Source: G963674685 sp963674685 (GTDB lineage: Bacteria > Lernaellota > Lernaellaia > JACKCT01). From it: a stretch of 64,000 nucleotides of DNA. The DNA is taken from contig CAXXWT010000003.1 of the NCBI GenBank assembly GCA_963674685.2, forward strand, positions 806,001-870,000. The letters are read 5' to 3'. The notes beneath the pieces were generated by a model, which worked only from the letters and a program-made list of their open reading frames with translations, had not been told where the DNA came from and did no database searches. The position numbers and the translations under genes were made by a program. Within the stretch, counting starts at the first letter, position 1. Each line of letters starts with the position of its first letter. Shown piece after piece: positions 15,868 through 23,525 of this stretch.

Positions 15868-16968
15868 ATGCACAACATGTTATTCAGTCAGTTCATCGAT
15901 ATAGATACATTCACCGCCCTTCAAGTGGTTATTCTGGGTTTCATCGGCGGCACGTTGAGCGGATTCATCGGCAGCGGCGGCGCCTTTTTCATGACGCCCG
16001 GCATGATGAATTTGGGGATTCCGGGCGTGGTGGCGGTCGGCAGCAACATCACGCACAAATTCGGCAAGGCCATGGTGGGCAGCAAAAAGCACGGCGAATA
16101 CGGAAACGTGGACAAGAAGCTTTCCATTTACATGGTCGCCACGTCCTTCATCGGAATTCGAGTCGCGGTCTGGATCAACAGCATGCTTTTCGAAGGCGCC
16201 GGAGGAAGCCACGGCGAGGGCGGCGGTTCGGCGGCGTCCGACCTTTACATCAGCATGGTCTTTATCTGCATTCTGTCGCTGGTGGCGCTTTCCATGCTTC
16301 GCGACGCCCTCAAACCGGGAGAAGACGGCGGGCCTTCACGCAAAATCGCCGACTGGCTCTCGAAACGATACCTGCCTCCCTACGTCTACTTCAAAGTGGC
16401 GGATGTGCGCGTATCGCTCTGGATCATCAGCGTGGCCGGCCTGGCCACGGGGTATCTGGCCGGCACCATCGGCGTGGGGGGATTCATCGGCGTTCCTTCC
16501 ATGATTTATCTGTTCGGCGTTCCCACCGCCGTGGCCGCCGGATCGGAATTGTACCTGGCCATGTATATGGGCGCGTGGGGCGCCATCAACTACGCGTTCC
16601 AGGGATTCGTGGACATTCGCATGACCATGCTCCTGTACCTGGGATCGCTGATCGGCATTTATATCGGCGCGTACGGCGTGAAAGTGGTCAAGGAAGTGGT
16701 GATCCGCCTGGTCACGGGCGTGCTCATTCTGTTGTGCGTCTTAAGCCGGGGAATCGCGCTGCCCGTATACTTACGAAAACTGAATATCATCAGCTTCAAT
16801 TCCGATCTGGATGTCTACGCCAATACGGCCAGCAAAGGCCTGCTTTTCTTCGCGGGAATATCGGGAACCTGCATCATCTTGTACTACGTCGTGCGAGCCT
16901 ACCGGCAGAGGCGAAGGGCTCAAACGGTTTTATTCAAAGCTCAAAACAAAGCAGAGGCGACGCCATAA
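15868..16968 (+). CDS. TSUP (TauE/SafE) family membrane transporter
   Basis: A protein of 366 residues with about eight hydrophobic segments. The N-terminal half carries 'VVILGFIGGTLSGFIGSGGA' and the C-terminal half 'GYLAGTIGVGGFIGVPSMIY', the two Gly-rich repeats typical of TauE/SafE permeases that move sulfite, sulfonates or other small organic anions. AGGAG precedes the ATG by seven bases. The gene follows the cytidylate-kinase-like gene by 30 bases. Substrate is not deducible. A Gly/Ser/His loop near residue 110 ('GAGGSHGEGGGS') is an oddity of this copy. Confidence 0.9.
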   Translation: MHNMLFSQFIDIDTFTALQVVILGFIGGTLSGFIGSGGAFFMTPGMMNLGIPGVVAVGSNITHKFGKAMVGSKKHGEYGNVDKKLSIYMVATSFIGIRVAVWINSMLFEGAGGSHGEGGGSAASDLYISMVFICILSLVALSMLRDALKPGEDGGPSRKIADWLSKRYLPPYVYFKVADVRVSLWIISVAGLATGYLAGTIGVGGFIGVPSMIYLFGVPTAVAAGSELYLAMYMGAWGAINYAFQGFVDIRMTMLLYLGSLIGIYIGAYGVKVVKEVVIRLVTGVLILLCVLSRGIALPVYLRKLNIISFNSDLDVYANTASKGLLFFAGISGTCIILYYVVRAYRQRRRAQTVLFKAQNKAEATP

Positions 16969-17003
16969 CTAAGGTGTTTTATCAACGCGCGCGGGAGGTC
17001 GAA

Positions 17004-17615
17004 ATGAGTAAGAAGCAAAAAGTGGACGACTGGATGGTCAGAATTACTTTCGCCGAAGCCGGCAGACCCGTCGAGGGATTCAAGGAAACCGGCGTCGACA
17101 TCAAGACGCAACTCGCTTTAGATAAAATTATGGTGGTCCGATCCGAGAAAATGGATAATGTTCAGGAACAGGAGAAAGGGATTATGGAAACCTTGGAAAA
17201 CGTAAAACAGGCGAAAGGAGAGGCCGACGGGCAGCTTCACGTGATGATTCTCGATGACGAGCCCATCGTCGGCAAGAGGTTGAGCCCCATCCTGCTCAAG
17301 GCGGGATTCGACGTGGAAACGTTCACGGATCCGAAAGCGGCTTTGGAAAGGCTTCAGACGAAAAATTTCGATATCGTCGTCACGGACCTCAAGATGGAGG
17401 AAGTGGACGGGATCCAGGTTCTTGAGCACATCATGAATAAATGCGAAAAAACTCGCGTGATCCTGATTACCGGTTACGCCACGGTGGAAGTGGCCAGGGA
17501 AGCGCTTGTCAAGGGAGCTTTCGACTTTATCGCCAAGCCCTTCAAACCCAGGGATCTCAAAGCCGTGATCAATAAAGCGGCCCTGTCGCTGGGACATCAG
17601 GGGATGCTGCCTTGA
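17004..17615 (+). CDS. Single-domain response regulator with N-terminal extension
   Basis: A protein of 203 residues. GGGAGG precedes the ATG at 17004; an earlier in-frame start would run through the transporter gene and was rejected. Residues 1-75 are an extension with no recognised domain. The receiver follows, with 'VMILDDEPIVG', Asp128 in 'IVVTDLKM', Thr in 'LITGYA' and 'AKPFKP'. There is no output domain, so it likely works by phosphotransfer or protein contact. It lies between the TSUP gene and a histidine kinase and is presumably that kinase's partner. Confidence 0.9.
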   Translation: MSKKQKVDDWMVRITFAEAGRPVEGFKETGVDIKTQLALDKIMVVRSEKMDNVQEQEKGIMETLENVKQAKGEADGQLHVMILDDEPIVGKRLSPILLKAGFDVETFTDPKAALERLQTKNFDIVVTDLKMEEVDGIQVLEHIMNKCEKTRVILITGYATVEVAREALVKGAFDFIAKPFKPRDLKAVINKAALSLGHQGMLP

Positions 17616-17661
17616 CGCGGAAAGACCGATTGAACTTCGTAACGCTTTATCGAGGCGCATA

Positions 17662-19200
17662 TTGAAAAAAGATTCCTCGAACAGGGATGAGTTGGGAAGC
17701 TCGCTGATCGACACCATCAGCGAAGGCGCGCAGCACGCCCTCAAGGCGAGGCCGACCATTTCCATTCGCACCAGACTCTCGCTGGGATTTTTCGTCTGGT
17801 TCATTTTGAGCATCGGCATCACGCTGGTTTCCATCATCATCATCGCCCGAATCCAGGACAAGCTGTTTTTCATGGAGGCCCTGCAAAGCTATACATTCGA
17901 GATTCAGCAGGCCAGGCGCTTCGAGAAAAACTATTTTCTGTACGGTACGAATTTCGAGGACACGCTGGAACACGTGCGCAACGCGAAAAAAATCCTTCAA
18001 AACGAAAAGAGCAACCTGCAAAGCGTGATCGGCCCGGATGATATCAAGAGCATGCAAAAACACCTGGTCCGGTATGAAGAACTGCTGATGGAAGTGCGGG
18101 ATATCGACAAAGAAGGCGGGCCGGGTTCCGACAAGTACAAAACGGTCGAGTCCCGGATAAGGGATCACGGCGGGGAAATGCTGACGGCGGCGGGAACCGT
18201 ACTCGCCACCGAACGCGCGTCCATCAACAGAATGCTCGCCACGTCGAAAAAAATCCCCGTCATTTTCCTGGCCGTGCTGCTTTGCCTGATTATTTACCTG
18301 ACGATTTTTATCGCCCGGCAGATGTTGGCCCCCCTGAATCGCATGATGCAGGCCACGCGGCGTATTTCCAAAGGCGATTTCACGCCCATTACGCCCAAAA
18401 GGCGCTATCACGACGAATTTTCGGAGTTGGCCGTCGCCATGAACCGCATGATGGTGCAACTGGTGCAGCGCCACGATATGCTCCTGCAGGCGCACAAGCT
18501 CAAAGCGGTCGGCACGCTGACCGCGGGCATCGCCCACGAACTCAACAACCCCATCAACAACATCATTTTGACTTCCTCGGCCATGCAGGAGGAATACAAG
18601 GATCTGGACGAAGACGAACTCGATGAGATGATCGGCGATCTGATCGGCGAGTCGGAAAGGGCGCAGAAGATCGTGCGCAACCTGCTGGACTTCGCGCGGG
18701 AACGGGAGATGGAAACCGAGCCGCTGGACATCGAAAGAATCATCGCCGAGACCCTGCAGCTGGCCAGCAACCAGATCAAGTTCGCCAAGGTCAAGGTCAG
18801 CGGCGAAATCGAATCGGATCTGCCGCACGTTTTCGGGGATCGCCAGCAACTCACGCAGGTGTTTCTGAACATCATCCTCAACGCCATCGACGCCATGGCG
18901 CAGGGCGGCTCGATAAAAATATCCGTGGAGAGCACGAAGGATCGGGAATACGTGGCGGTGGATTTCACCGACACCGGCGCCGGCATCCCGCCGCAGATTC
19001 TCAGCGAGATTTTCGATCCGTTTTTCACCACGAAAAAGAAGGGCAAGGGCACCGGCCTGGGCCTGTCCGTCTCCCTGGGAATCATCCAGAAACACGGCGG
19101 CGACATCAAAGCGCGCAGCGCCATGGGCAAAGGCACCACGATGACGGTTCTTCTTCCCGTCGCCAGAGTCCCCGCGGAAATTCCCGACAAATCGTCCTAA
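17662..19200 (+). CDS. Membrane sensor histidine kinase (HAMP, HisKA)
   Basis: A protein of 512 residues starting with TTG at 17662. Membrane helices at about 40-62 and 198-218 bracket an extracytoplasmic helical sensor of about 130 residues ('FEIQQARRFEKNYFLYG', a four-helix-bundle look). HAMP follows (216-270), then HisKA with 'GIAHELNNPINN' (His292), N-box 'NIILNAIDAM', 'DTGAGIP', 'DPFFTTK' and 'GTGLGLSV'. It closes the stress and transport locus and is paired with the response regulator 46 bases upstream. Confidence 0.92.
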   Translation: MKKDSSNRDELGSSLIDTISEGAQHALKARPTISIRTRLSLGFFVWFILSIGITLVSIIIIARIQDKLFFMEALQSYTFEIQQARRFEKNYFLYGTNFEDTLEHVRNAKKILQNEKSNLQSVIGPDDIKSMQKHLVRYEELLMEVRDIDKEGGPGSDKYKTVESRIRDHGGEMLTAAGTVLATERASINRMLATSKKIPVIFLAVLLCLIIYLTIFIARQMLAPLNRMMQATRRISKGDFTPITPKRRYHDEFSELAVAMNRMMVQLVQRHDMLLQAHKLKAVGTLTAGIAHELNNPINNIILTSSAMQEEYKDLDEDELDEMIGDLIGESERAQKIVRNLLDFAREREMETEPLDIERIIAETLQLASNQIKFAKVKVSGEIESDLPHVFGDRQQLTQVFLNIILNAIDAMAQGGSIKISVESTKDREYVAVDFTDTGAGIPPQILSEIFDPFFTTKKKGKGTGLGLSVSLGIIQKHGGDIKARSAMGKGTTMTVLLPVARVPAEIPDKSS

Positions 19201-19396
19201 TGCGTGCATTCTCATTGACGAACGCAGCCGCCCGTACCTGTGCGCAAAGACACAGAGCCGCGAACGCGACAAAATCGCCTATAGGCGATGAGTGAGCGGG
19301 TAATGCAGCACCTGCAGAGCCTCGTTAGAGGACGGAGGTGAAGTACAATGAAAAGAAACGATGGGATAGAGCCTTATTAGAGGCGGAAGAGAATAG

Positions 19397-19462
19397 CCCC
19401 GGGCTTTCAGCCCGGGGGATAAGGGTATTGTTATAATACTCATAAGAAGTCCCGTCAGGGAC
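19397..19462. repeat. REP-like pair of hairpins
   Basis: The first hairpin, CCCCGGGCT-TTC-AGCCCGGGG, has a perfect 9-bp stem. The second, GTCCC-GTCA-GGGAC, follows 31 bases later. Paired hairpins of these two types recur as dispersed intergenic elements in other environmental genomes, from memory. No U-run follows, so neither is a classical terminator. Confidence 0.5.
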
Positions 19463-19590
19463 GACAGGAAAAAAACTCTGGTCGGGCGCTACGAGAGCAA
19501 GCGAGTGTATTTCGCCTTGGCAAAGTCTCGATCTCAACGCGCCGCATCCACTGATAAAAGCCGGTTTGAAAATATATCGACTCTTTTTCT

Positions 19591-19618
19591 TTGATTTCAC
19601 GCGTAAATGCGTTATGAT
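19591..19618 (+). promoter_or_regulatory. ssrA: Sigma-70-type promoter of ssrA
   Basis: TTGATT (19591-19596) and TATGAT (19613-19618) are separated by 16 bases and lie 41 bases upstream of the mature tmRNA 5' end, leaving a short leader for RNase P removal. Confidence 0.55.
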
Positions 19619-19658
19619 GTGAGCTTGCGCGAAAGCGGCATTCTGTTCTTTGAAAAAT

Positions 19659-20011
19659 GGGGGTGTAAGGGTTTCGACGGGAGTGATGAAGGGCTCTCCG
19701 GCGGGCCGAGGCGCCGGCTGGCCTCGTAAAAAGCCGGAAAACTTTTAGTTGCCAACGACAACTACGCTTTGGCCGCTTAAATAAGCGACCACGTCTGCCC
19801 TCTCCTTGCCCGTGGGAGGGGAGCGGGCGTCACTTAGCGGGCTGGCCGAATCAAGTCACCGGTACGCGATAAGGCGAGATTTATTCCGGATAGGGTTGGC
19901 GTAAGCCGTGCCTTGTAGGGCGTGCGTTAACCGACATCAAATCACGAGGATACGCTCGTAGATGGACGCCTGGACCACTTTCGGACGCGGGTTCAACTCC
20001 CGCCACCTCCA
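19659..20011 (+). ncRNA. ssrA: Transfer-messenger RNA (tmRNA)
   Basis: The 5' end GGGGGTG (19659-19665) pairs with CACCTCC (20004-20010) as the acceptor stem, with one G-U pair. The conserved 'GGGTTTCGACGGG' follows the 5' end, and 'GGGTTCAACTCCCGC' near the 3' end is the T-arm. The tag frame starts at 19751 and encodes ANDNYALAA, then TAA at 19778-19780. It rescues stalled ribosomes and marks the nascent peptide for proteolysis. The 3' end is the insertion site of the island. After integration the encoded end is ...CTCCA followed by AAG, so CCA is not encoded here. Confidence 0.95.
19992..20011 (+). repeat. attL core (20-bp direct repeat, ssrA 3' end)
   Basis: TTCAACTCCCGCCACCTCCA, identical to 49122-49141. 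It includes the T-loop and acceptor strand of tmRNA, a common target of tyrosine integrases. Confidence 0.9.
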
Positions 20012-20020
20012 AAGAGGGGA

Positions 20021-20054
20021 AGCCTGTAATTATTTGATATTACAGGCTTTTTCT
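20021..20054. terminator. Rho-independent terminator after ssrA, shared with the integrase gene end
   Basis: AGCCTGTAA and TTACAGGCT form a 9-bp stem with a short AT loop, followed by TTTTTCT. It terminates ssrA transcription. The integrase stop codon (20030-20032) lies inside the hairpin on the other strand. Confidence 0.75.
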
Positions 20055-21208
20055 ATTTCCTGACCCGCTTGATCCTGTTGGTTTTGTTGGTTTGCTACAA
20101 ATTTGCTACGAATTTCTGACTCCTCTACTGACATCAGTGCCCGAACTGCACTCTTACTCATTTCAGGAGCAACATGTGCATAGATCATGGTTGTCTGCAG
20201 ATCCTCATGGCCTAACAACTCTTGGATCACCTTTGGATGGACGCCTTTTTCAACTAAGTGAGAAGCAAATGTATGCCTGATGTCATGGAACCTGAGTTTC
20301 CTGATTCCTGCCTTTTTACAGACATGCTCGTATACCTTTCTCATGTGGCATTCATAAAAGTGGTTTCCATCGTCCTGACAGAACACGAAGAGACTCTTGG
20401 TATGTTTGTGCTGTTGCAAAGTTTTCGCAAGAACTGGGTGCAGTGGGATTTCCCTATACTTGTTTCCCTTTGTTGTCCCCAGCTTGCTGTACCAGACTGA
20501 TCTCTGCACAGTGATTGTCTGAGCCTCAAAATCGATGTCTCGCCATTGCAGCGCATTGATCTCACCCAAACGCATTCCAGTCAGAAAAGCTGTAAGGAAA
20601 TACGGATACCATGCCGGCCTTTGCAGCTTGCAGGCTTTAAGGAAAAACTCACGTTCTTTCTCTGTGTAGAAACTCCTCTTAGCCTTCTCGATCTTCAACA
20701 TCTTCACACTGTCCATCGGAGACTTCTCCAGGTACTCCCATTCCACAGCCTTTTTGAGCATGGTCCTCAATGTTGTGGTGATGTTGTTGATGGTCTTTTT
20801 GTTGAGACCGGCTTTCACCTTCAGGGCAATGAATTTTTCAATCTGCTCTGTGCTGATGTCCTTAATCTGGGTGTTTTTGAAGAAAGGAACCAAGTGCTGC
20901 TTGATGTGATAGACCTTGTTTCTGATGGTGGAAGGCTTGTTGTTGGGTCTGGCATAGTTGTCCAGCCAGGTCTTTGCAAATCCGCTGAAAGCAGCTCTCT
21001 TCTCTGTTTTTGCTGCTTTATCAGTTGATGGCTCTGAGGCCAGTACCTTGCTCAACTCCTGCTTTATTTGCTTCTCTATCCTCAAGGCTTCCTTCTTGTT
21101 CTTCGTCCCAGTTGTACGGTTTAATTTCTTCCACTTTTTGCTGACTGGGTCTTTGTAGCTGATATCCACATAGTATGGACCGTCTTTTGTTCGCTGTCTT
21201 ATTGCCAT
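20030..21208 (-). CDS. int: Tyrosine integrase of the ssrA-targeted island
   Basis: A protein of 392 residues. The N-terminal arm-binding region starts 'MAIRQRTKDGPYYVDISYKD', then a SAM-like core-binding domain (about 72-165) and the catalytic domain. Active-site residues are all present: Arg213 (TGMRLGE), His308 and Arg311 (HDIRHTF), His334 (LLGHEDL) and Tyr343 (MIYAHV). AAGGAGG lies nine bases upstream of the ATG, inside the preceding HTH gene. It is encoded immediately inside attL and oriented toward it, as expected. The last codons overlap a pair of short direct repeats that may be its own arm sites. Confidence 0.95.
   Translation of the reverse strand: MAIRQRTKDGPYYVDISYKDPVSKKWKKLNRTTGTKNKKEALRIEKQIKQELSKVLASEPSTDKAAKTEKRAAFSGFAKTWLDNYARPNNKPSTIRNKVYHIKQHLVPFFKNTQIKDISTEQIEKFIALKVKAGLNKKTINNITTTLRTMLKKAVEWEYLEKSPMDSVKMLKIEKAKRSFYTEKEREFFLKACKLQRPAWYPYFLTAFLTGMRLGEINALQWRDIDFEAQTITVQRSVWYSKLGTTKGNKYREIPLHPVLAKTLQQHKHTKSLFVFCQDDGNHFYECHMRKVYEHVCKKAGIRKLRFHDIRHTFASHLVEKGVHPKVIQELLGHEDLQTTMIYAHVAPEMSKSAVRALMSVEESEIRSKFVANQQNQQDQAGQEIEKACNIK
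20091..20112. repeat. Left copy of putative integrase arm-type sites
   Basis: Two GCTACRA units spaced 11 bp (TTTGCTACAAATTTGCTACG, then AA). The same 21-bp run occurs at 48971-48991 in the same orientation. Both lie just inside the att cores. Confidence 0.5.
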
Positions 21209-21431
21209 TTATATTGACCTCCTTCCCCGGCAAAATCACAGCGTTCTCCCTGTGCCAATCAATAACATCAGGCAGGTAGAAGCGCCAGTGCTTTCCGTAT
21301 TTTGTTCCGGGAATTTCTCTTCGATTTACCAATTCATAGATTGTCTTCTCTGGGATCTGCAGCAGTTCTGATAACTGCTGCACATTTAGGAAGACAAGGG
21401 ATTTATCATTATTTCTTTCCATAAAATTCAT
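21021..21431 (-). CDS. Excisionase-like helix-turn-helix protein overlapping the integrase gene
   Basis: A protein of 136 residues. Residues 15-65 form a MerR/excisionase-type DNA-binding domain: 'FLNVQQLSELLQIPEKTIYEL' then 'REIPGTKYGKHWRFYLPDVIDWH'. The domain ends about where the integrase starts. The remaining 60 residues are read in another frame across the first 188 bases of the integrase gene and look low-complexity. It could direct excision (an Xis role) or regulate int. The long out-of-phase overlap is unusual: either translation truly runs on, or the gene once ended earlier. An alternative ATG is at 21422. Confidence 0.7.
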   Translation of the reverse strand: MNFMERNNDKSLVFLNVQQLSELLQIPEKTIYELVNRREIPGTKYGKHWRFYLPDVIDWHRENAVILPGKEVNINGNKTANKRRSILCGYQLQRPSQQKVEEIKPYNWDEEQEGSLEDREANKAGVEQGTGLRAIN

Positions 21432-21473
21432 CTCAAAAAATAAAACAAGTATACAAGTACCATAAATCTTTAT

Positions 21474-22799
21474 TTAACAAACACACTTAGGCTCAATCCT
21501 GATGGACTGGCCAAATTTTTCTTTATAAGTCCGGCTCAATTGCTCCTCCAAAAAGTCCTGCTCTGAAGCTGGACCTATAATGCTGTCATGGATGGGGATG
21601 ACCGGAACCTTCTTTTTTGTGCAGGCTACCAAAACTTTTTCAATAATCTGAGCATCCCAGTTTTGCAGATGAATCCCAATTCCTGAATTAAAATATTTAT
21701 CAATGGGGGAGTGGAAATTCTGAATTTGGGATACCACGTCAGAAAGCTCCAGATTACGCTCAGAGAGCAGTTCTACGAGGCTTGGATGCTGCTGAAAAGG
21801 ATCTTTGCCGTGGAGCTCATTCCACTTGCTCTGAAAGGCTCTCAGGGCCTTCTGGAGAGTACCTGCATTTAGCATGATGAGCACGAGTAATTTGATTACT
21901 GGCCTAAGCTCTCCATTTAGGGAATCCCGACTGAAAACAGCATAGCAATCACTGGGGGCCTGGAGTCCTTCTTTGTGATAGAGCATGGTCGGATGCAAAG
22001 TCCTGTAATCGAGTTCCTGGGTGGATTGCCCGTCAATAGTGATGGTTGCTCTTTCCTTCTGGCTAAGATTTTGGACGGGATTATAGAACCTGCCTCCTCT
22101 GCTGAAGGACTGATTAAAAACCCTTCTGGATGATGGATTTGCGGCCAACATTATTGAACTATTACAAGGGGTTACAGAGATATTGGACAAGTAATGAGGC
22201 CGGTTGGGGTTCTCCTGTTCTTCTATTGCTCTATTAGATGGATAAGATAAAGCTATCTGATGCTCTTTTAGATAATTATTGTATCTGTCCAGTCTGTCCC
22301 TCATTCTAGTGATAGCTCTTGTCTCCTGGTAGCCTATTGACTGTTTGCAAGAATCCCTTAGCTCGATGACCTCTGGACATTCATCAAAGAAATAAATCGG
22401 CAAAATATTCCCCCCCCTTTTAACCTTGTTTGTCGGCATCAGCCTTGTCTGGAATGATTTGCCCGTTTTTGAGTCCTGGAATCCTATCTTTTGGGAAATC
22501 CATCCAGTCTCAATAAGGGCGTCTACCAATGGAATATAGATCTCATACTTAAAGTGCAGAGCCCGATACCTGCGATCAATTTTATAAGTGCCTTTCCAAC
22601 GGGAAATGGACACCTCTTGATAATAGCGCCCCTGACACATCACCAGATTCACCAGCAGATTCTTTAGAGCCAGCTTTTTTCTGTATTCATTTCTCCTGAA
22701 CCAGTTTGGACCTAAACAGGCCTCCAAATCTAGGAAGGCCTGCTGGTATAGGTCCAGGATTAAAGGGTGATTGGAAGTATGAAAATAGCGGAGCCGCAT
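21474..22799 (-). CDS. Polymerase-like protein with motif A/B/C-type residues, unassigned family
   Basis: A protein of 441 residues with no family I can name. The C-terminal half has spaced features like those of single-subunit polymerases. Asp264 lies in 'QELDYRTLHPTMLY' (motif A position), Arg299 and Lys303 in 'RPVIKLLVLIMLNAG' (motif B), and His404-Asp405 in 'VPVIPIHDSIIGP' (motif C, family A-like). 'FSRGGRFYNPVQNLSQKER' precedes motif A. The N-terminal 200 residues are helical and basic. There is no exonuclease domain. It is the last gene of a three-gene operon (23229 to 21474), five bases after the stop of the preceding gene. It may copy or prime the island DNA; this is inference from motif order only. 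Confidence 0.6.
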   Translation of the reverse strand: MRLRYFHTSNHPLILDLYQQAFLDLEACLGPNWFRRNEYRKKLALKNLLVNLVMCQGRYYQEVSISRWKGTYKIDRRYRALHFKYEIYIPLVDALIETGWISQKIGFQDSKTGKSFQTRLMPTNKVKRGGNILPIYFFDECPEVIELRDSCKQSIGYQETRAITRMRDRLDRYNNYLKEHQIALSYPSNRAIEEQENPNRPHYLSNISVTPCNSSIMLAANPSSRRVFNQSFSRGGRFYNPVQNLSQKERATITIDGQSTQELDYRTLHPTMLYHKEGLQAPSDCYAVFSRDSLNGELRPVIKLLVLIMLNAGTLQKALRAFQSKWNELHGKDPFQQHPSLVELLSERNLELSDVVSQIQNFHSPIDKYFNSGIGIHLQNWDAQIIEKVLVACTKKKVPVIPIHDSIIGPASEQDFLEEQLSRTYKEKFGQSIRIEPKCVC

Positions 22800-22804
22800 G
22801 GAGT

Positions 22805-23026
22805 TTATTTCACCTGCTCTCGCTGATCCTCATATGGGATTTCATTTTCATCCAGCCAGCGTTTGAAAGCTTCAATGCTGTAGCAACCCATCAAATAAAT
22901 AGATTTCCCTTTGCAGCCATGAAGAAAATTAGCAATAAGCATATTGGCATTATATTTTTTAGTATCGATTCCTAAAATACGCATAAGATCATTCTTGCTT
23001 TGATATGCCATGTTGTCAGTTTTCAT
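22805..23026 (-). CDS. Small hypothetical protein in the HTH/polymerase-like operon
   Basis: A protein of 73 residues with AAGGAG eight bases upstream. Its ATG overlaps the TGA of the preceding HTH gene (23023-23026), showing coupling. It contains 'KNDLMRILGIDTKKYNANML' and 'YSIEAFKRWLDENEIPYE', which look helical and could form a small DNA-binding domain with a C-terminal arm. No family recognised. Confidence 0.65.
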   Translation of the reverse strand: MKTDNMAYQSKNDLMRILGIDTKKYNANMLIANFLHGCKGKSIYLMGCYSIEAFKRWLDENEIPYEDQREQVK

Positions 23027-23229
23027 TCTTTATTCTCCTTACTGTTTTGTTCTTGATTTCCCCCTCGCTTAAAATAGGCTAGGAGTTCATCGGGGTTAAA
23101 AAAATACTGAGCGCCAATCCTGTAGTGGGGTACTTTTGAATCAGGGTCTTCCAGCATTCTGTAGAACGTTGCCTGACTGATTCTAAGCAGGTTGATAGCT
23201 TCCATGAAATTAATGAGTTTTTCTTTCAT
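23023..23229 (-). CDS. Excisionase-type helix-turn-helix protein
   Basis: A protein of 68 residues. 'INFMEAINLLRISQATFYRML' followed by 'VPHYRIGAQYFFNPDELLAYF' is the MerR/excisionase helix-turn-helix with wing. The start at 23229 has GGAG at good spacing; the ATG at 23250 does not. First gene of the operon ending with the polymerase-like gene. Probably an autoregulator or accessory recombination protein. Confidence 0.75.
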   Translation of the reverse strand: MKEKLINFMEAINLLRISQATFYRMLEDPDSKVPHYRIGAQYFFNPDELLAYFKRGGNQEQNSKENKE

Positions 23230-23437
23230 CTTTATCTCCAGTCTAGCCATTTAAACGGCATTTGCCGCCAGAAATTATTCCATGGCGGTAGTTAAAATCC
23301 GGGAATCTGCTTGGCGTATAATCTCAATGATAACAGAGGCTTAGAGACCCTATTTCTTATGAATTATATTTTATCATAGCCCCGGAAAATTTGTCAAGAA
23401 ACTGATGAATTTTTTGCTAATAATAATGGGTTTTAAG

Positions 23438-23471
23438 GATGCATCAGGCGCACCAAAGCGCCTGAAACATC
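23438..23471. repeat. Inverted repeat between two island operons
   Basis: TCAGGCGC-ACCAAA-GCGCCTGA (23444-23465) is a perfect 8-bp hairpin, extended outward by GATG/CATC. It is GC-rich in an AT-rich gap, about 55 bases past the radical SAM stop codon. No U-run follows, so it may be an operator or structured site rather than an intrinsic terminator. Confidence 0.5.
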
Positions 23472-23525
23472 ATCTCGCTATTAGATTTACCAGGAATAAC
23501 CTTTCCTAAAAGCCGCTTGATGGCT

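Larger units (their letters stand above)
19201..19658. other. Gene-free stretch with REP-like hairpins and the tmRNA promoter
   Basis: No gene is visible. The stretch holds two compact hairpins (19397-19417 and 19449-19462) and a sigma-70-type promoter (19591-19618), listed separately. Short open frames here are shadows of the hairpins. Confidence 0.6.

Noticed and set aside
16575..17003. N-terminal extension of the response regulator into the TSUP gene
   Set aside because: It overlaps a well-supported membrane protein gene in another frame; GGGAGG and the ATG at 17004 give the correct start.
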